A DNA stretch of 64,000 bases, taken from positions 1 through 64,000 of the forward strand of contig WSUB01000202.1 in the NCBI GenBank assembly GCA_019633425.1, in the 5' to 3' direction. This document shows, piece after piece, positions 1-11,096 of the stretch. This stretch comes from Tulasnella sp. 424. Its lineage: Eukaryota > Basidiomycota > Agaricomycetes > Cantharellales > Tulasnellaceae. The translations under genes and the position numbers were made by a program. Position 1 is the stretch's first letter; each line of letters begins with the position of its first letter. Below the pieces are notes generated by a model that had not been told where the DNA came from, ran no database searches, and saw only the letters and a list, made by a program, of their open reading frames with translations.

Positions 1-1250
1 TTCGCTGGAACTGACCTCGTTGTAGGGCACCGAGTGGCCATCGGAATCGAAAGACGCCGCAAATGACTTGCTAGACAGCGTCAAGTCCTCACCAGATATT
101 CCCAACAGCACGACCAGCATTTCTCAAGAGCTCCAGGACCTCATTGAAAACTATATACGGTACGTTCTCTTCTTTTCAAAACAGTCGGGTCGTTGCAACG
201 TTTCTCTATCAGAACCTTGGAGGACGTCCGTTCGCGATTAAAAGACGCGTCGTCCAAGTCGGGGATACAGAGATGGGAAATCCTCCAACGCGTCAAATCG
301 TTTGCGTCTAACCGCCCAAGCAAGTGTTCTTTACTCTTCCAAACCTGCCAGGACGATGTATCCAGAATTGTGATGTCTTTCAATGTCCATGGACGAGCTT
401 CATTTCCGGGCTCGCTCTGTCTCATGCGTCTCCTTGAAGGAGTGCTTTAAGAATGACTGGAAAAGGGGTGAGAAGGCCGAATTCGAGTTCTTTCGCTGGA
501 GAACTCATGTCCTGTTTATTCAGCGGACGTCATTGTGGCCTCTGGAGTAATTACAGCATCACTTACTTAATTGACTCTGGCAAGCACCGGGGAAACGGGT
601 CCAGCAATTTTCAACGTCCAGACAACAACCGCCGAACAAGCGGTTTCGTCCACCAATTCAACTTCGGGTGCATCCCCGATTCAACGTCCGCCGTCCTCCG
701 GCAAGGACTTGGAATCTCGAAGTCAGATCCGCGCAGAAGTTCTTACCATTGCCAGAAAGACGTTCACAGGGGTAAAAATCGCGTCTGGGTCCATTCCTGT
801 CGTAGGGAACTTTGTCGCAGCCGCTGCCAAAGTGGGATTGGCGTTTGTGGAATCGATTATGTCAAGCTGTGTGACATGTAGATATGTAATTGGTCCTAAC
901 GAAGGTATCTCAGACTATGGATAGTAATGACGACCTGGCAAAGGATTTGGGATCACAAGCGACTAAATTGTCTTTGCCTCTTTCAAGGATTACGAAGAAT
1001 CGAATGAGGATCATGGGGTGGGAATAGTGAACCATATTGATGACTTGCGAACGTACGTTACTATCGCGTCGTTTGATCGAGTGTACTAGGAATTTGAACA
1101 AAGAGCTCCGGCAAATGCACCCCAAACTTCAAAGTAAAAGAATGGGAATCCTTGGGTCGCTTCGACAAAGCCTTTCACTCGCGCGACCGTACGGAGGAAT
1201 TAAAGAGTTATCAGGGAATGATTCAAACTACGCTGGAGGAGATGCAAGTC
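1..1250 (+). pseudogene. Unit 0: decayed, truncated N-terminal part of a NACHT–WD40 receptor gene
   Basis: The window opens in intron 1 of a receptor copy whose first exon lies upstream. Exon equivalents by alignment to the complete copies are 26–159, 213–384, 440–467, 524 to about 845, 914 to about 1035 and about 1087–1247. It is clearly dead. The exon 5 frame has a TAA at 568–570 where other copies have CAA. The donor after exon 5 is lost (other copies read CAG/GTAGGT, here ATG/TCAAGC). One base is missing near 990 in exon 6. The acceptor before exon 7 reads CAA instead of CAG, and there is a 7-nt insertion near 1125. Similarity stops at about 1250, inside intron 7, so NACHT and WD40 parts are absent. 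The surviving sequence is closest to unit 2 (15185), including intron 1. Confidence 0.85.
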
Positions 1251-1254
1251 ACGA

Positions 1255-2984
1255 AATCAAGAAGTCGCGGAGAGAGGAGATACTGTGGCGAACGTAAATG
1301 AATCCCCCAAATGCAGTCATGTCTCCTAATCCGTAGTTGCGGGTGTGTCGAGGAGATTACCCTCCCAATCTTCAACGAGGAAGACCTAGTCGTCCGCCCC
1401 AACCGCTCCTCTCCCGTTGCTCGGAAGATCGCTGCCTCCGACGCTGAGCAAGTATCCGCCCAATCTTCCGCCTCTCCACTGGATCTCCGTCTAGTCCCGT
1501 CGTCCCAGCGAATCCCCTCCGCCAGAATAGCGAGTCAACTCGCTTCCTGTCAACCGAGTATCGGAGAACGCGCGCATCGAATCGCATGCACTAAGCCGAT
1601 GGATGATATGTTTTACGAGCTAAAGTGATGGGTCCCTCCTTAGCTAGCCGACAGTGAGGGAAACGATGTTCGAATCCGGGGCTGGTTCGGAGGTGAAGTG
1701 CCGATATTTTCGAGAAACCGGAGGATGCTGAAACATCGCTGTTTTGATGGAGATTGTTTTGGAACGCCGAAGTTGCTGAGGACGTCCGTGGTACCGTAAG
1801 TTGAGGTGACAAGCAGTTCCTGGCGAATGTGGACCGATGAAAGTCGGGTGTCAGCACGTCGCACGTCCGCTCCCGCTCAAGGTAGGGGTTGGAAGGTACA
1901 ACGATTGGGAGCTTTTCATACAAATTCCTCCGTCTGGTGGATTGAAGCTGCCCGTCGCTGCGCCTACCAGGGGCGGCGTCTTCGGCCCCTTCCCGCTGCC
2001 CCATGGATGTTTTGATATTGCCTGTGCCGGTAATCCCGATGTACTCGACAGTCTTCGGGCCAAAGTTCTTTGAGGACTGAGTTGCAGGCTGATACAAGGG
2101 ACATAAGGTGATTGGTTGGGGAGGAGCTGTGGGCTACGCGAGCTGATCCTGAACGCAAGGAGGAAGGGGGGCGAGGATGTGAGGACGCATCTTCACTGAA
2201 GGTGAAGGTTGGTATAGGTCTGGCTGTTCCAGAGTGTCGACCATCTCGGGTGACGATCAAGTTCCTAGACGTTGCAAGTTGGAAGTAGTGGGTTGCTTGG
2301 CGGGGGAGTGGTGGCTTTGAACTGGTCGTGAACTATGGAAGGGGTTGAAGGGGGCAGGTGCCAGTGGGGGAGGTGAATCGGTAAAGAGCGTGCCTTGAGG
2401 AGTTGAGATGCCGACACGCTCTATCGAGGGCGTAATACCCGTTGGTAAGCGAGCCAAAGATGTTGAGGATGTAGCGAGTTGGGGCTTGCAGAAGATCGGA
2501 ACGGATTCCTCGTCAGTCCATATTCAAACTGGTGAATGTTATCGGCCGGAGCGAGGCATGGAGCTGCGTGTGTGGTGAGTAGAGCGGGTTATGAGTGGAT
2601 TAGAAACTCACTGTCTCTGGCTCGACTTGTCGCAGCTTATCCTTGAAGCGAAGCGATAAGAGAGTTGGCGAAAGGTCTCCTGCTTGGCGGAGTTTGTAGC
2701 GCGTCGACCGTCACCCAAGCCAGGACCAGACACTGTGGACAGCCCATCGTCATGCCGCACTTGAGGATGTTGCTCGTACCGGGCCTACGCTGTTATGTTT
2801 GTCAAGAGGAGGAGAGACAAGCGAGGGACCTAGAACAAGGGAGGGGCCTCAAGGTTAAGCTCCTGTCGGTTGTCCAAGTTTGCTGGACTTTTGCGAATCC
2901 CACCTTCGGACTTGTCCATCAGCGCCGATCTTTTCACCCCGGGGTCACTCCACCATCTCAATTCTGCTTTCTGGTCCCTCGGCC
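1255..2984. other. Stretch without recognised gene; possible minus-strand coding relic
   Basis: This sequence has no counterpart that I can see in the other spacers. No ORF is long or recognisable. On the minus strand, a Ser/Pro-rich frame runs from about 2520 down to 2257. After one TGA it continues in the same frame to about 2140. Further open minus-strand segments at 2063–1851 and 1864–1640 lie in other frames. This could be a frameshifted relic of a Ser/Pro-rich protein gene, but no domain is visible and chance open frames are not excluded. Confidence 0.35.
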
Positions 2985-3504
2985 GGTGTAAACTCTATTC
3001 TGCGCGGTGCACAGAAGCCTTGGCAACATTCACAACAACTTCCAGTTGTGGGGACACCGCTTTCTAATTAAACACAAGCCACCGTCCATTTGTCCCCAAC
3101 CTCTGCATCTCCATCTCCATCTCCACCTGTCCAGGGAAAAGGACAGAATCCAACGTCCGGCCTCCTTCCGCCGATCAAGAACGCGGCTCGACGTGCACTT
3201 GAAAGCTCTGCGCATATGATTCAATACTGGTTGTGAGGAAGCATATGGAAGCGGACCAACTCACTACAAGAAGTGTACTTGGACGACGGCTGTTTGAATG
3301 GCCAAACTACATTCGGGAGTAGGACAAGTGGGAGGAAATTGGCAACTTTGACAAGTGGGGGAAACCAATTGTATCGGACGGGGGCCAAGAAGTCTGGTGA
3401 ACGTCTCAGCGATCATCGTCGAGGATCAAAAGGGCGGTCAAGGCACATGCGTCCAACACAATTGAGGAGTCCACAAATCGCTCACCAACATCATCAACGA
3501 GACT

Positions 3505-3820
3505 TTGCCACCAAACTCTTCGTCCGATTCCATTGAGGCACACACCCCAGCGAATTCTGCTCTCCTTGAAAATACGCCAAATCCTCCGACTCGCATGGTT
3601 CAACGCGTTGTGGGCAAGTTCGACCTTGAAAATGCCTCAAGCCGTCCCTTTGCCGATGTCTTCGTCCGGCATTACCCTTCGTGGGACCCGAGCGACTTCG
3701 CTCCAATCCGCCAGTACGTCCTTGAGGCTTACACGATTACACCACGCGCCCTTCCCTGAAATCGAGGCAAAGTTGTATTCCCCAAAGCAGAGGATCTTGA
3801 AATCGCAGCTTTCAGTCTGC
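3505..3820 (+). pseudogene. Relic of spacer gene, N-terminal-type fragment (copy at 3.6 kb)
   Basis: One frame reads as plausible protein around 3598–3735, with stretches such as FADVFVRHYPSWDPSDFAPI. It then shifts frame before a segment reading RHAPFPEIE-like residues. The region 24290–24640 is nearly identical in DNA but carries different indels, and 13000–13375 is a more diverged relative. The family is not recognised. Two frames stay partly open, so the true coding frame is uncertain. I infer a duplicated gene in decay; a non-coding repeat with chance open frames is the alternative. Confidence 0.35.
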
Positions 3821-4879
3821 GACGTTTCTAGGAGTCACGTTACCTACCTTTAGATGAAGTGACAACCATCTCGGTGATGGGGACGGGAACTATCGAAGCT
3901 CGTTCGGCTGAGAAGTCAGCGACTCCAAGGCTGGAAGTAACGGGACCGGGCAGGCGGGGCGTCGCTTCGGCCGGAGTGCAGCCGTGTTATCCACTTTCCG
4001 TACGTCCAGGAATGATTCTCAGAAACTGCGTTCAGTGTGCTTACAGCTGTTTTTTTTTCCCTATTCAGGGTCGGCTGAAATGCATACCGGAACCCCCCCA
4101 TTTCCCCTGAAGGACTGTTTCATCCCGCTGGGACACCAACCCCGAAACCGAACCTTCCGACATTGGAGTTGTGGCGCCTTCGATGTAGACCTCGCACGCA
4201 GTAGCTCAGCATCACGGTCAAACCACCCTCCGATTCGGCAACACCGCCACGACCACAACGGCATTCCCTTTTCTTCACCATCCCATCAAGTTGGATCTCG
4301 CCCTCTGATGTCCGTATATTGCAACACGATTGCGCTCGTCTTCGGGTCCATTCTATTGGAAGCGTATCAATACTAGGCCTCATTGGCGGGAGGGGCTCTT
4401 CCGAGCAAGTTTCGGAGAGTCTAGGGACTTGTCGGCCTTCAAGCGATCCTATATGGGATATGAACACCAACTTGATAACCAAACGAGGAGCTATTGAGCA
4501 GGAGACCTATTGGGACGGGAGACGTTGGCTAGTGTTTGCCGGAATGGGGGTTCTCCTGAACCTAAAGGAGAGAGGGACGTCCTCGAAGAATCCACGCCGG
4601 AGGACTCAAGAGCGATCTCGCTTAGACTATTGTCAAGACGGTCGACAACGCATTCGCTTCGGCATCCTCCCAGTCCCGAACTGCTTCAATCATACTGTCG
4701 AATCAACCGTGTCATTGTTCGATTCCACTCATCCTACCAATAAACCACTCCCGATCACACCTTCCAGCTTAGTTTCGCCCCCACTGTCTTCGTATGTAAA
4801 ATGAAACTAGATATAGAGCACCCGCAACCGAGGATCTCGAGAACGAGTCGTTGGGAGCGGAAGTCCAGGATCCACCACG

Positions 4880-5132
4880 CATGAAAATTGCACCTCCTCG
4901 TTATGCCCAGCTACCGCTATTGCTTCCGTTGCACCGAAGGGGTTTCGACTTGACGTGGTGCATTTTAATTAGCGTACTAGCAATGCGCGGGTGTATACTA
5001 ACGTCCTCAGACGTCCGAGAGTACAACGACATAGCAGCAAGACGTTTTGCCTCGGCCATCTTCAGTCGAAACAACTCTTCGCCAGACAGCGACCGCTGGA
5101 GGATCTGTAAGCTAATCTTCCTAGGAGAGTGA
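4880..5132 (+). pseudogene. Relic of spacer gene, Cys-rich C-terminal fragment (copy at 5 kb)
   Basis: A segment reading SYRYCFRCTEG (C-x2-C) lies at about 4907–4945, followed by a stop. A second open stretch in another frame ends RICKLIFLGE just before a TGA at 5130. Related fragments occur at about 14.3, 25.7, 45.4 and 55.3 kb. None is intact. Function unknown; a zinc-binding module is only a guess from the cysteine spacing. Confidence 0.3.
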
Positions 5133-5617
5133 TGGATCCGACACGAAAGTTGCCTCGGTAACAAACGGAACAAGAGGCCGTAATCCTTTTTGGGAATCGG
5201 CTCAACGTTGAGGCTCCTACCTAATCGGGGGCTAAACGACGTGCGGTGGAAACGAGAAAGAGTTAGAAGGAGTTATCTAGTCGAATTATGGCTTTTATAT
5301 TTATGAGCATGGTTGCCCCATCCTTCTTAGCTGATGGGAGTTCCAGTAAAGAGAGACCTGCAAAACGCGTTTCGTGCCTCAAGCAAAACTGAAACGTCCG
5401 TTTACGAACCAATTGTTACGAGAGTCCAGTAACTCGAAGTGGATGAGCCGCGTCGTGCTGAGAAGTCGTGGCCAACGGTCCCTCGTAGCATTTCTTATGA
5501 TATGATATCAGTCCGCGTTATAACCGTAGTCGCGTTCCAGAACGACTCATCAGAGATAAGGGTAGTCCTAAGTCCTAGCGCTTATACCAAACCCGACGAC
5601 AGTTGATTTCACAACCA

Positions 5618-5779
5618 TCTTGGCCAAGAATGGAAATTTCGAACCGAAGCGCGCGTTTCCCGTGAGGCTGTGTCGGCCTCATGGTTCGCAGCGCGGCGAC
5701 CACAGTCAATCGCTCTTCACCACAACCACTCGCACCACTGCTAGTCCAGTACCTTTTCTACCGTTCCAGATTTTCAAAC
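5618..5779 (+). promoter_or_regulatory. Conserved CT-rich upstream segment of unit 1
   Basis: This stretch directly before the start ATG is almost identical to 26410–26569 before unit 3. A CT-rich version precedes all six receptor genes. No convincing TATA box is placed near the ATG. It probably contains the core promoter and 5' leader, inferred from position and conservation only. Confidence 0.4.
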
Positions 5780-8700
5780 ATGGCTACGAGCGACGGATCG
5801 ACAGTGGCCGACACCCAGCCGGCCGCAAAGCTACTCTGGACTTCTAGTCCACCGCCTAGGACTCCGATGGATAGCGCCCGAGACCCAAGACCTAGCGAGA
5901 GAATTAAACCCTTACAAAAAGCAATAGAATCGATCCTTAACGTAAGTTCGTGTATGCACGGCTTGGCGGTAACTGACCTTGATCCAGGGCACCGAGTGGC
6001 CATCGGAATCGAAAGAGGCCGCGAAGGGCTTGCGAGACACCATCAAGTCCGCACTAGATATTCCCAACAACACCACCAGTATTTCTCGAGAGCTGCGGGA
6101 CCTTGTCGAACAGTATATACGGTGCGTTTGGTATTCCGAAGCACAGTGGGTTCGTTCCAACGTTTCTCTATCAGAACCCTGGAGGACGTCCATTCACGAT
6201 TAAAAGACGCGTCCTCCAAGTCGGGGATGCAGAGATGGAAAATCCTCGAGCGGATCAAATCATTTGCGTCTAACCGCCCAAGCAAATGCACTCTACTTTT
6301 CCAAACTTGCCAAAACGACGTATCCAAAATCGTGATGTCTTTCAATGTACGTGGATGAGCTTCGTTTCTGGGCTCGCTCTGTCTCATGCGACTTCTTGAA
6401 GGAGTGCTTGGAGAATGAACGGAAAAATGGTGAGAAGGACCGAGTTCGAATTCTTTCGCTGGAAAACTCATGTCCTGTTTATTCAGCGGAGGACATTGTG
6501 GCCTCTGGAGTACTTCCCAGATCACATACTCAACGGGATTTGGCAACCGCCGGGAAAAGGGGTGCAGAGCGTTTCAACGTTCAGACAACGTCCACCGATT
6601 TGACTTCAGATGATTCAGCGACTCAACAACCACCGTCCTCTGTCCACGAGGACATGGAATCCCGAAGTCAGATACGCGCGGAAGCTCTCGCCATTGCCAG
6701 AAAGACTTTCAAAGGGGTAGAAATTGCATCTGGGTCTATTCCTGTGGTGGGGAACTTTCTCGCAGCCGCTGCCAAAGTGGGGTTGGCATTTGTGGAATCA
6801 ATTCAAGTAGGTTACAGTAACCTATGTAACATGTGTATATTCGGTTTTGACGATGGTACCTCAGACTATGGATAAGAACGACGACTTGGCGAAGGATTTG
6901 GGAGCCCAGACGGATAAACTCTCCATGCTTCTTGCAGATATTACGAAGAAACGGAACGATGATCAGGGGGAAGGGATCGAAAACCATGTAACAAACTTGC
7001 AAAAGTACGGTACTGTCACTTCTCGTAGTCGAGTGTACTAACGTCTTTGGCCAGAGAGCTCCGGGAAATACATGGCAAAGTGAGGGATTGGGAGTTTTTG
7101 GGTCGCTTCAACAAAGCCTTTCACTCTCGCGACCAGGCGGACGCATTAAAGGGTTATCAGGGAACGATTCAGACCGCCTTAGAGGAAATGCAAGTCAGTA
7201 CAGCAACATAGTGTCTTCGTGTTCTAGTCAGCTAAACTTGCTCGCAATCAGCTTCTCGTGGGCATTGACACGCGCAGTATCGTGATCGAACTCAGTCAGT
7301 CCCTTCAACTTCACGGCACCGTACCTTTCTGACCCTGTACCTCAGAAAATAGTGAAGTACAGAAGGAGAAGCGTCGTCTTCTGGACCGACTGGGAGAGGG
7401 AAAATACGGAGCACGAGGAAACGCGGTTGACGATGTCACCTGCTTTCCGGGGACCAGAGTGAGGATATTGGAGCGGATCGACACCTGGATCAGAGACTCG
7501 TCGGCCGCTAACCGGGTGCTATGGATTCGCGGGATGGCTGGCCGGGGGAAGTCAACTATCGCCTCAACGGCGTTTCGCGACTGGAGGTCCCGAGCATCCT
7601 GTGCGATCTTCCACTTCCGTCGTGGACAGGACACGCTGAACACGCGTGCCGTTTGCGCGCTCGCGAGGCAGCTTGGAAACAGCCTGGTTCCAGAGGTCAG
7701 AAACGCAGTGCTCGAGAGTGTGCACGAGAACCAGGACATTGCAGAGGAACGGCTTGAAGAGCAATTCAAGGCGCTCTTTGTTACTTCGCTGACCAAGCTC
7801 GGCGACCAAAGCCATCCGATCCTCATCGTCGTTGACGCCCTCGATGAATGCGACAATCCAACCTACGCAATTGACTTTGTCCGGCTCATTGATCGACATT
7901 CTGTGTTCCTACCCGCCAACGTCAAATTCCTCCTCACATCTCGTCCAGAGACCCACCTCGTTCGGGCTTTCGAGCCCAGGCAATGGCTCTCAGAGGACCT
8001 GGACACGGCTGCTGATGTGTCAGGCGACCTAGAGCGATTCATTCGACAAGCCTTTAAGCAAATTCGGGACTCCGACCCGGACATTCCGAACGACTGGCCT
8101 TCGTCCGAAGACGTCAGTGGGCTAGTGGAGATGTCCCAGGGTCTATTCCAGTGGGCCCGCACGGCGGTCACGTATATAGACAGCGGGTCCCCCGTGTATC
8201 GATTGCGAGGACTGCTGAAGCGCCCGTCAGAGTGGAGCGGGCTTGACGATTTGTACCACCAGATCCTCTCAAAGGCCTTCGATAGCCTCAGGCTAGATCC
8301 AAAACGAGGGGATCTAGTGCATCGAGTATTAGGAACCCTCGCAGTAGCCCCATATCCAATCTCCGCCGATATTATTGCCGGCCTGTACGGTGATAATGAC
8401 ATCTTCGACGAGATGGACAAGACGGAGGTCATACTGTTCCTCCGCAAAGACATTCTCGCCGACCTCAATTCCCTCTTGTTTATCCCGACGTCACCCAATG
8501 AGCCGATACGCGTGATGCACACCTCCATTCACGATCTTCTGGTCAGCGAGAATCGGTGCGAGCGGAAGCCTTACTACATCAATATCATTCGGTATCATCA
8601 GGAGCTAGCAAGCCTGTGTCTAAGCACCATGCTCGGACATCTCAAGGAGAACATTTGTAACTTGTCTGACGTCTCGAAATCGAGCTCGGAGGTTCAGGAC

Positions 8701-11096
8701 ATTGCGGAACGGGAGGTATCCAAACCCGTTGTCTATTGCTGCCGATCATGGTCCACTCATCTAACGGAGGGAATAAAGTGGTCAAACTCGGGGACCAATA
8801 CTGGTACCATAGATGCCGATTTCAAATTATTCGGCACGGAGAAGGTCATGTGCTGGCTTGAGGTTATGAGCCTCGTCGGAGCTACAACGGATGCGATTCG
8901 AACGGCAAGGCGCGTGTATCAATGGTGTTCGGTGAGTAGAAAACGCAAGTTCGGTGTCTTGAAGCGGCCAGGTGAACTGATTGGAGCTCATAGGAATGCC
9001 CCGTGAAAGGATCCAAGTTCAGTTCACTCGCGCCGTTGTGGAATGACGTCCAGCGTTTCATCACCATGTTCTCGGAGCCGATTTCATTCGGGCCGCTCCA
9101 TATTTACGCCTCAGCACTTCCTCATTGTCCTGTAAAGACGGAAATATGGAACCTCTACGGCAAACATGCGAAAGTTCGAACTCTCCAGGGCCACCAGACT
9201 TCAGCTTGGCCATCAAATCTCTGGACTCGATCGACTGGTGCCCCGGTGAAGGCAGTTGCATTTTCACCGGATGGCAAGCTTCTAGCATATGGATCCGAGG
9301 ACAACACCATTCAACTCTGGGATCCTCAGACCGGAACGGCGATCGGTGAACCACTCGCGGGTCACAGCAACTCGGTCACGTGCGTCTGCTTCACACCCGA
9401 TGGCAGGCATCTGGTATCCGGATCCGAAGACGAGACGATTCGATTCTGGGATCTTCAGACCGGAATGGCAGTCGGTGAGGCACTCACGGGTCACAGCTGG
9501 TTAGTTCAGTCCGTCGGTTTCTCACCCAATGGGAAGCTGCTGGCCTCCGGATCCAGCGACAATACAATTCAACTTTGGGATCCTCAGACAAGAACGCCGG
9601 TTGGTGAGCCACTCACGGGTCACAGCGGCTCGGTTACGTCCGTCTGCTTCACACCCGATGGCAGGCGTCTGGCATCCGGATCCCGCGACCGGACGATTCG
9701 ATTCTGGGATCCTCAGACCGGAATGACAGTCGGCGAGCCACTCACGGGTCACAGCGAGCCAGTTCAGTCTATCTGTTTCTCACCCGATGGGAAGCTTTTG
9801 GCATCGGGATCTGACGACAATACAATTCGACTTTGGGATCCTCAGACAGGAGCGGCGGTTGGCGAACCACTCGCGGGTCACGGTGATTGGGTTAGGGCTG
9901 TGTGCTTCTCGCCCGATGGCAAGTGTTTGGCATCCGGATCAGATGACAACACGATTCAACTCTGGGATCCTCAGACTGGAACCTCGGTCAGTGAACCACT
10001 CAATGGTCACAGTGCTTACGTTATGTCTGTCTGCTTCTCGCCCGATGGCAGGCTTCTGGCATCTGGATCCGATGACAAAACAATTCGACTTTGGGATCCT
10101 CAGACCGGAACGACAGTTGCTGAGCCACTCACGGGTCACAGAAAGTCAGTTCGGTCCGTCTGCTTGTCACCCGATGGCAAGTATCTGGCATCCGGATCCA
10201 GTGACGGGGCAGTTTGGCTTTGGGACTGTCAGACCGGAGCGGTGGTTGGTGAACCACTCACGGGTCACAGCGAGGACGTTATCTCCCTCTGCTTCTCACC
10301 CGATGGCAAGCTTTTGGCCTCCGGCTCCAAGGACAAGACAATTCGAATTTGGGATCCGCAGACTGGAACGGCGGTCTGTGAGCCCCTCATGGGTCACAGC
10401 AACTTGGTCAGGTCCGTCTGCTTCTCACCTGATGGCCGGCTTCTGGGGTCCGGATCCGATGACAAGGCGATTCGACTTTGGGATCCTCAAACTGGAACAG
10501 AGGTCCGTGAACCACTCGAGGGTCATGACCACTGGGTTTGGTCAGTCTGTTTTTCACCCGACAGCACGCTTCTGGCCTCCGGATCCTCTGACAGAACAAT
10601 TCGACTTTGGGATCCTCAGACCGGAACAGCGATTGGTGAACCACTCGAGGGTCACATCAGTTACCTCCGGTGTGTCTGCTTCTCACCCGATGGCAGGCAT
10701 CTGGCATCCGGATCCGCCGACGGAGCGGTTCAACTTTGGGACCTTCAGACTCGATCGGCGCTCGGGGAACCACTCACAGGTCAAAGTGACCAGGTGAGGT
10801 CCGTCCGTTTCTCGTCCAATGGCAACCATCTCCTGGCAAATTATTGGGATGGCGGTTTTGCCACATGGGATGCCAACACACATCAAAGACTTGACACCCC
10901 ATCCAATCTTCTCGGCTGTTCAACCGTAGGGTTTCAAGATCGTTGGATAACAGTATTTTCCTCTCGCTTTTTTTGGCTTCCTTCACCATACTGGGGCCAT
11001 TCCAAATGTCAGGTTATTCTCTCTGGAAAGACACTTGTTGTCCTTGGTAACGAGAACCTGGCCTTTTTTGATGTTTCTCAGATACTCGACCTCTGA
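5780..11096 (+). CDS. Unit 1: NACHT–WD40 NLR-like STAND receptor (HET-E/HNWD type), 1,608 aa
   Basis: Exons: 5780–5941, 5988–6121, 6175–6346, 6402–6429, 6487–6806, 6865–7004, 7055–7193, 7252–7294, 7346–8931, 8994–11096. All introns are GT–AG (46–62 nt) and the joins keep frame. Residues 1–225 are helical with a Ser/Thr/Pro-rich linker. Residues about 225–380 resemble HeLo/MLKL-type bundles, with a glycine/alanine-rich helix (IASGSIPVVGNF) and later amphipathic helices. The NACHT domain has Walker A GMAGRGKS at 442–449, Walker B VVDALDEC ending at 548, and KFLLTSRPE just after. Residues 988–1546 hold twelve 43-aa WD40 repeats plus a degenerate thirteenth; the C-terminal strand (LAFFDVSQIL) may close a fourteenth blade. 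Family knowledge: STAND NTPases oligomerise on ligand binding and trigger cell death in non-self recognition. The NACHT and WD40 exons could be mistaken for two genes, but the 62-nt phase-0 intron joins them. No signal peptide; probably cytosolic. Confidence 0.88.
9231..10907 (+). repeat. WD40 repeat array of unit 1 (12 + 1 degenerate, 129-bp period)
   Basis: Thirteen tandem units of exactly 43 codons, with consensus GHSxxVxSVCFSPDGKLLAS then GSxDxTIRLWDPQTG. The last repeat has lost GS-D and reads ANYWDGGFATWD. Variation is concentrated after GHS, before SVCF, and around the GSxDx turn. Confidence 0.93.

Larger units (their letters stand above)
2985..5617 (+). repeat. Type I spacer preceding unit 1 (decayed duplicated segment)
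   Basis: This segment aligns by eye with the spacers at about 22.9–26.4 kb and 33.9–35.1 kb, and in part with 43.9–46.0 kb. From 5220 to 5617 it nearly matches 25990–26410. It holds fragments of a decayed gene at 3505–3820 and 4880–5132, listed separately. Each block is open in short stretches of different frames with stops and single-base indels between copies, so I do not call a working gene. Confidence 0.6.

Noticed and set aside
1625..1690. A/B-box-like tRNA sequence (TAGCTAGCC … GTTCGAATCC)
   Set aside because: The spacing is too short and neither acceptor nor T-arm can pair, so there is no cloverleaf.
7863..8528. Long minus-strand frames inside the NACHT exons (e.g. 7863–8528, 17224–17946, 48161–48883)
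   Set aside because: They recur antisense to the same NACHT stretch and follow from its codon use. They have no independent start context or homology that I recognise.
9787..10797. A 336-codon open frame in another + frame of unit 1's WD40 exon (and 354 codons at 60149–61213)
   Set aside because: It is a shadow of the 129-bp repeats: the period is a multiple of three, so a frame open in one repeat is open in all. The protein lacks any fold signature, and the WD40 frame explains the sequence.
9231..10907. CRISPR-like array suggested by regular ~129-bp repeats with short variable parts
   Set aside because: The repeats are in-frame WD40 codons within a spliced eukaryotic gene; there are no spacers or cas genes.
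8994..11096. WD40 exon as a separate gene starting at GTG or TTG
   Set aside because: No ATG lies at its start. A clean GT–AG intron joins it in frame to the NACHT exon in all six copies.
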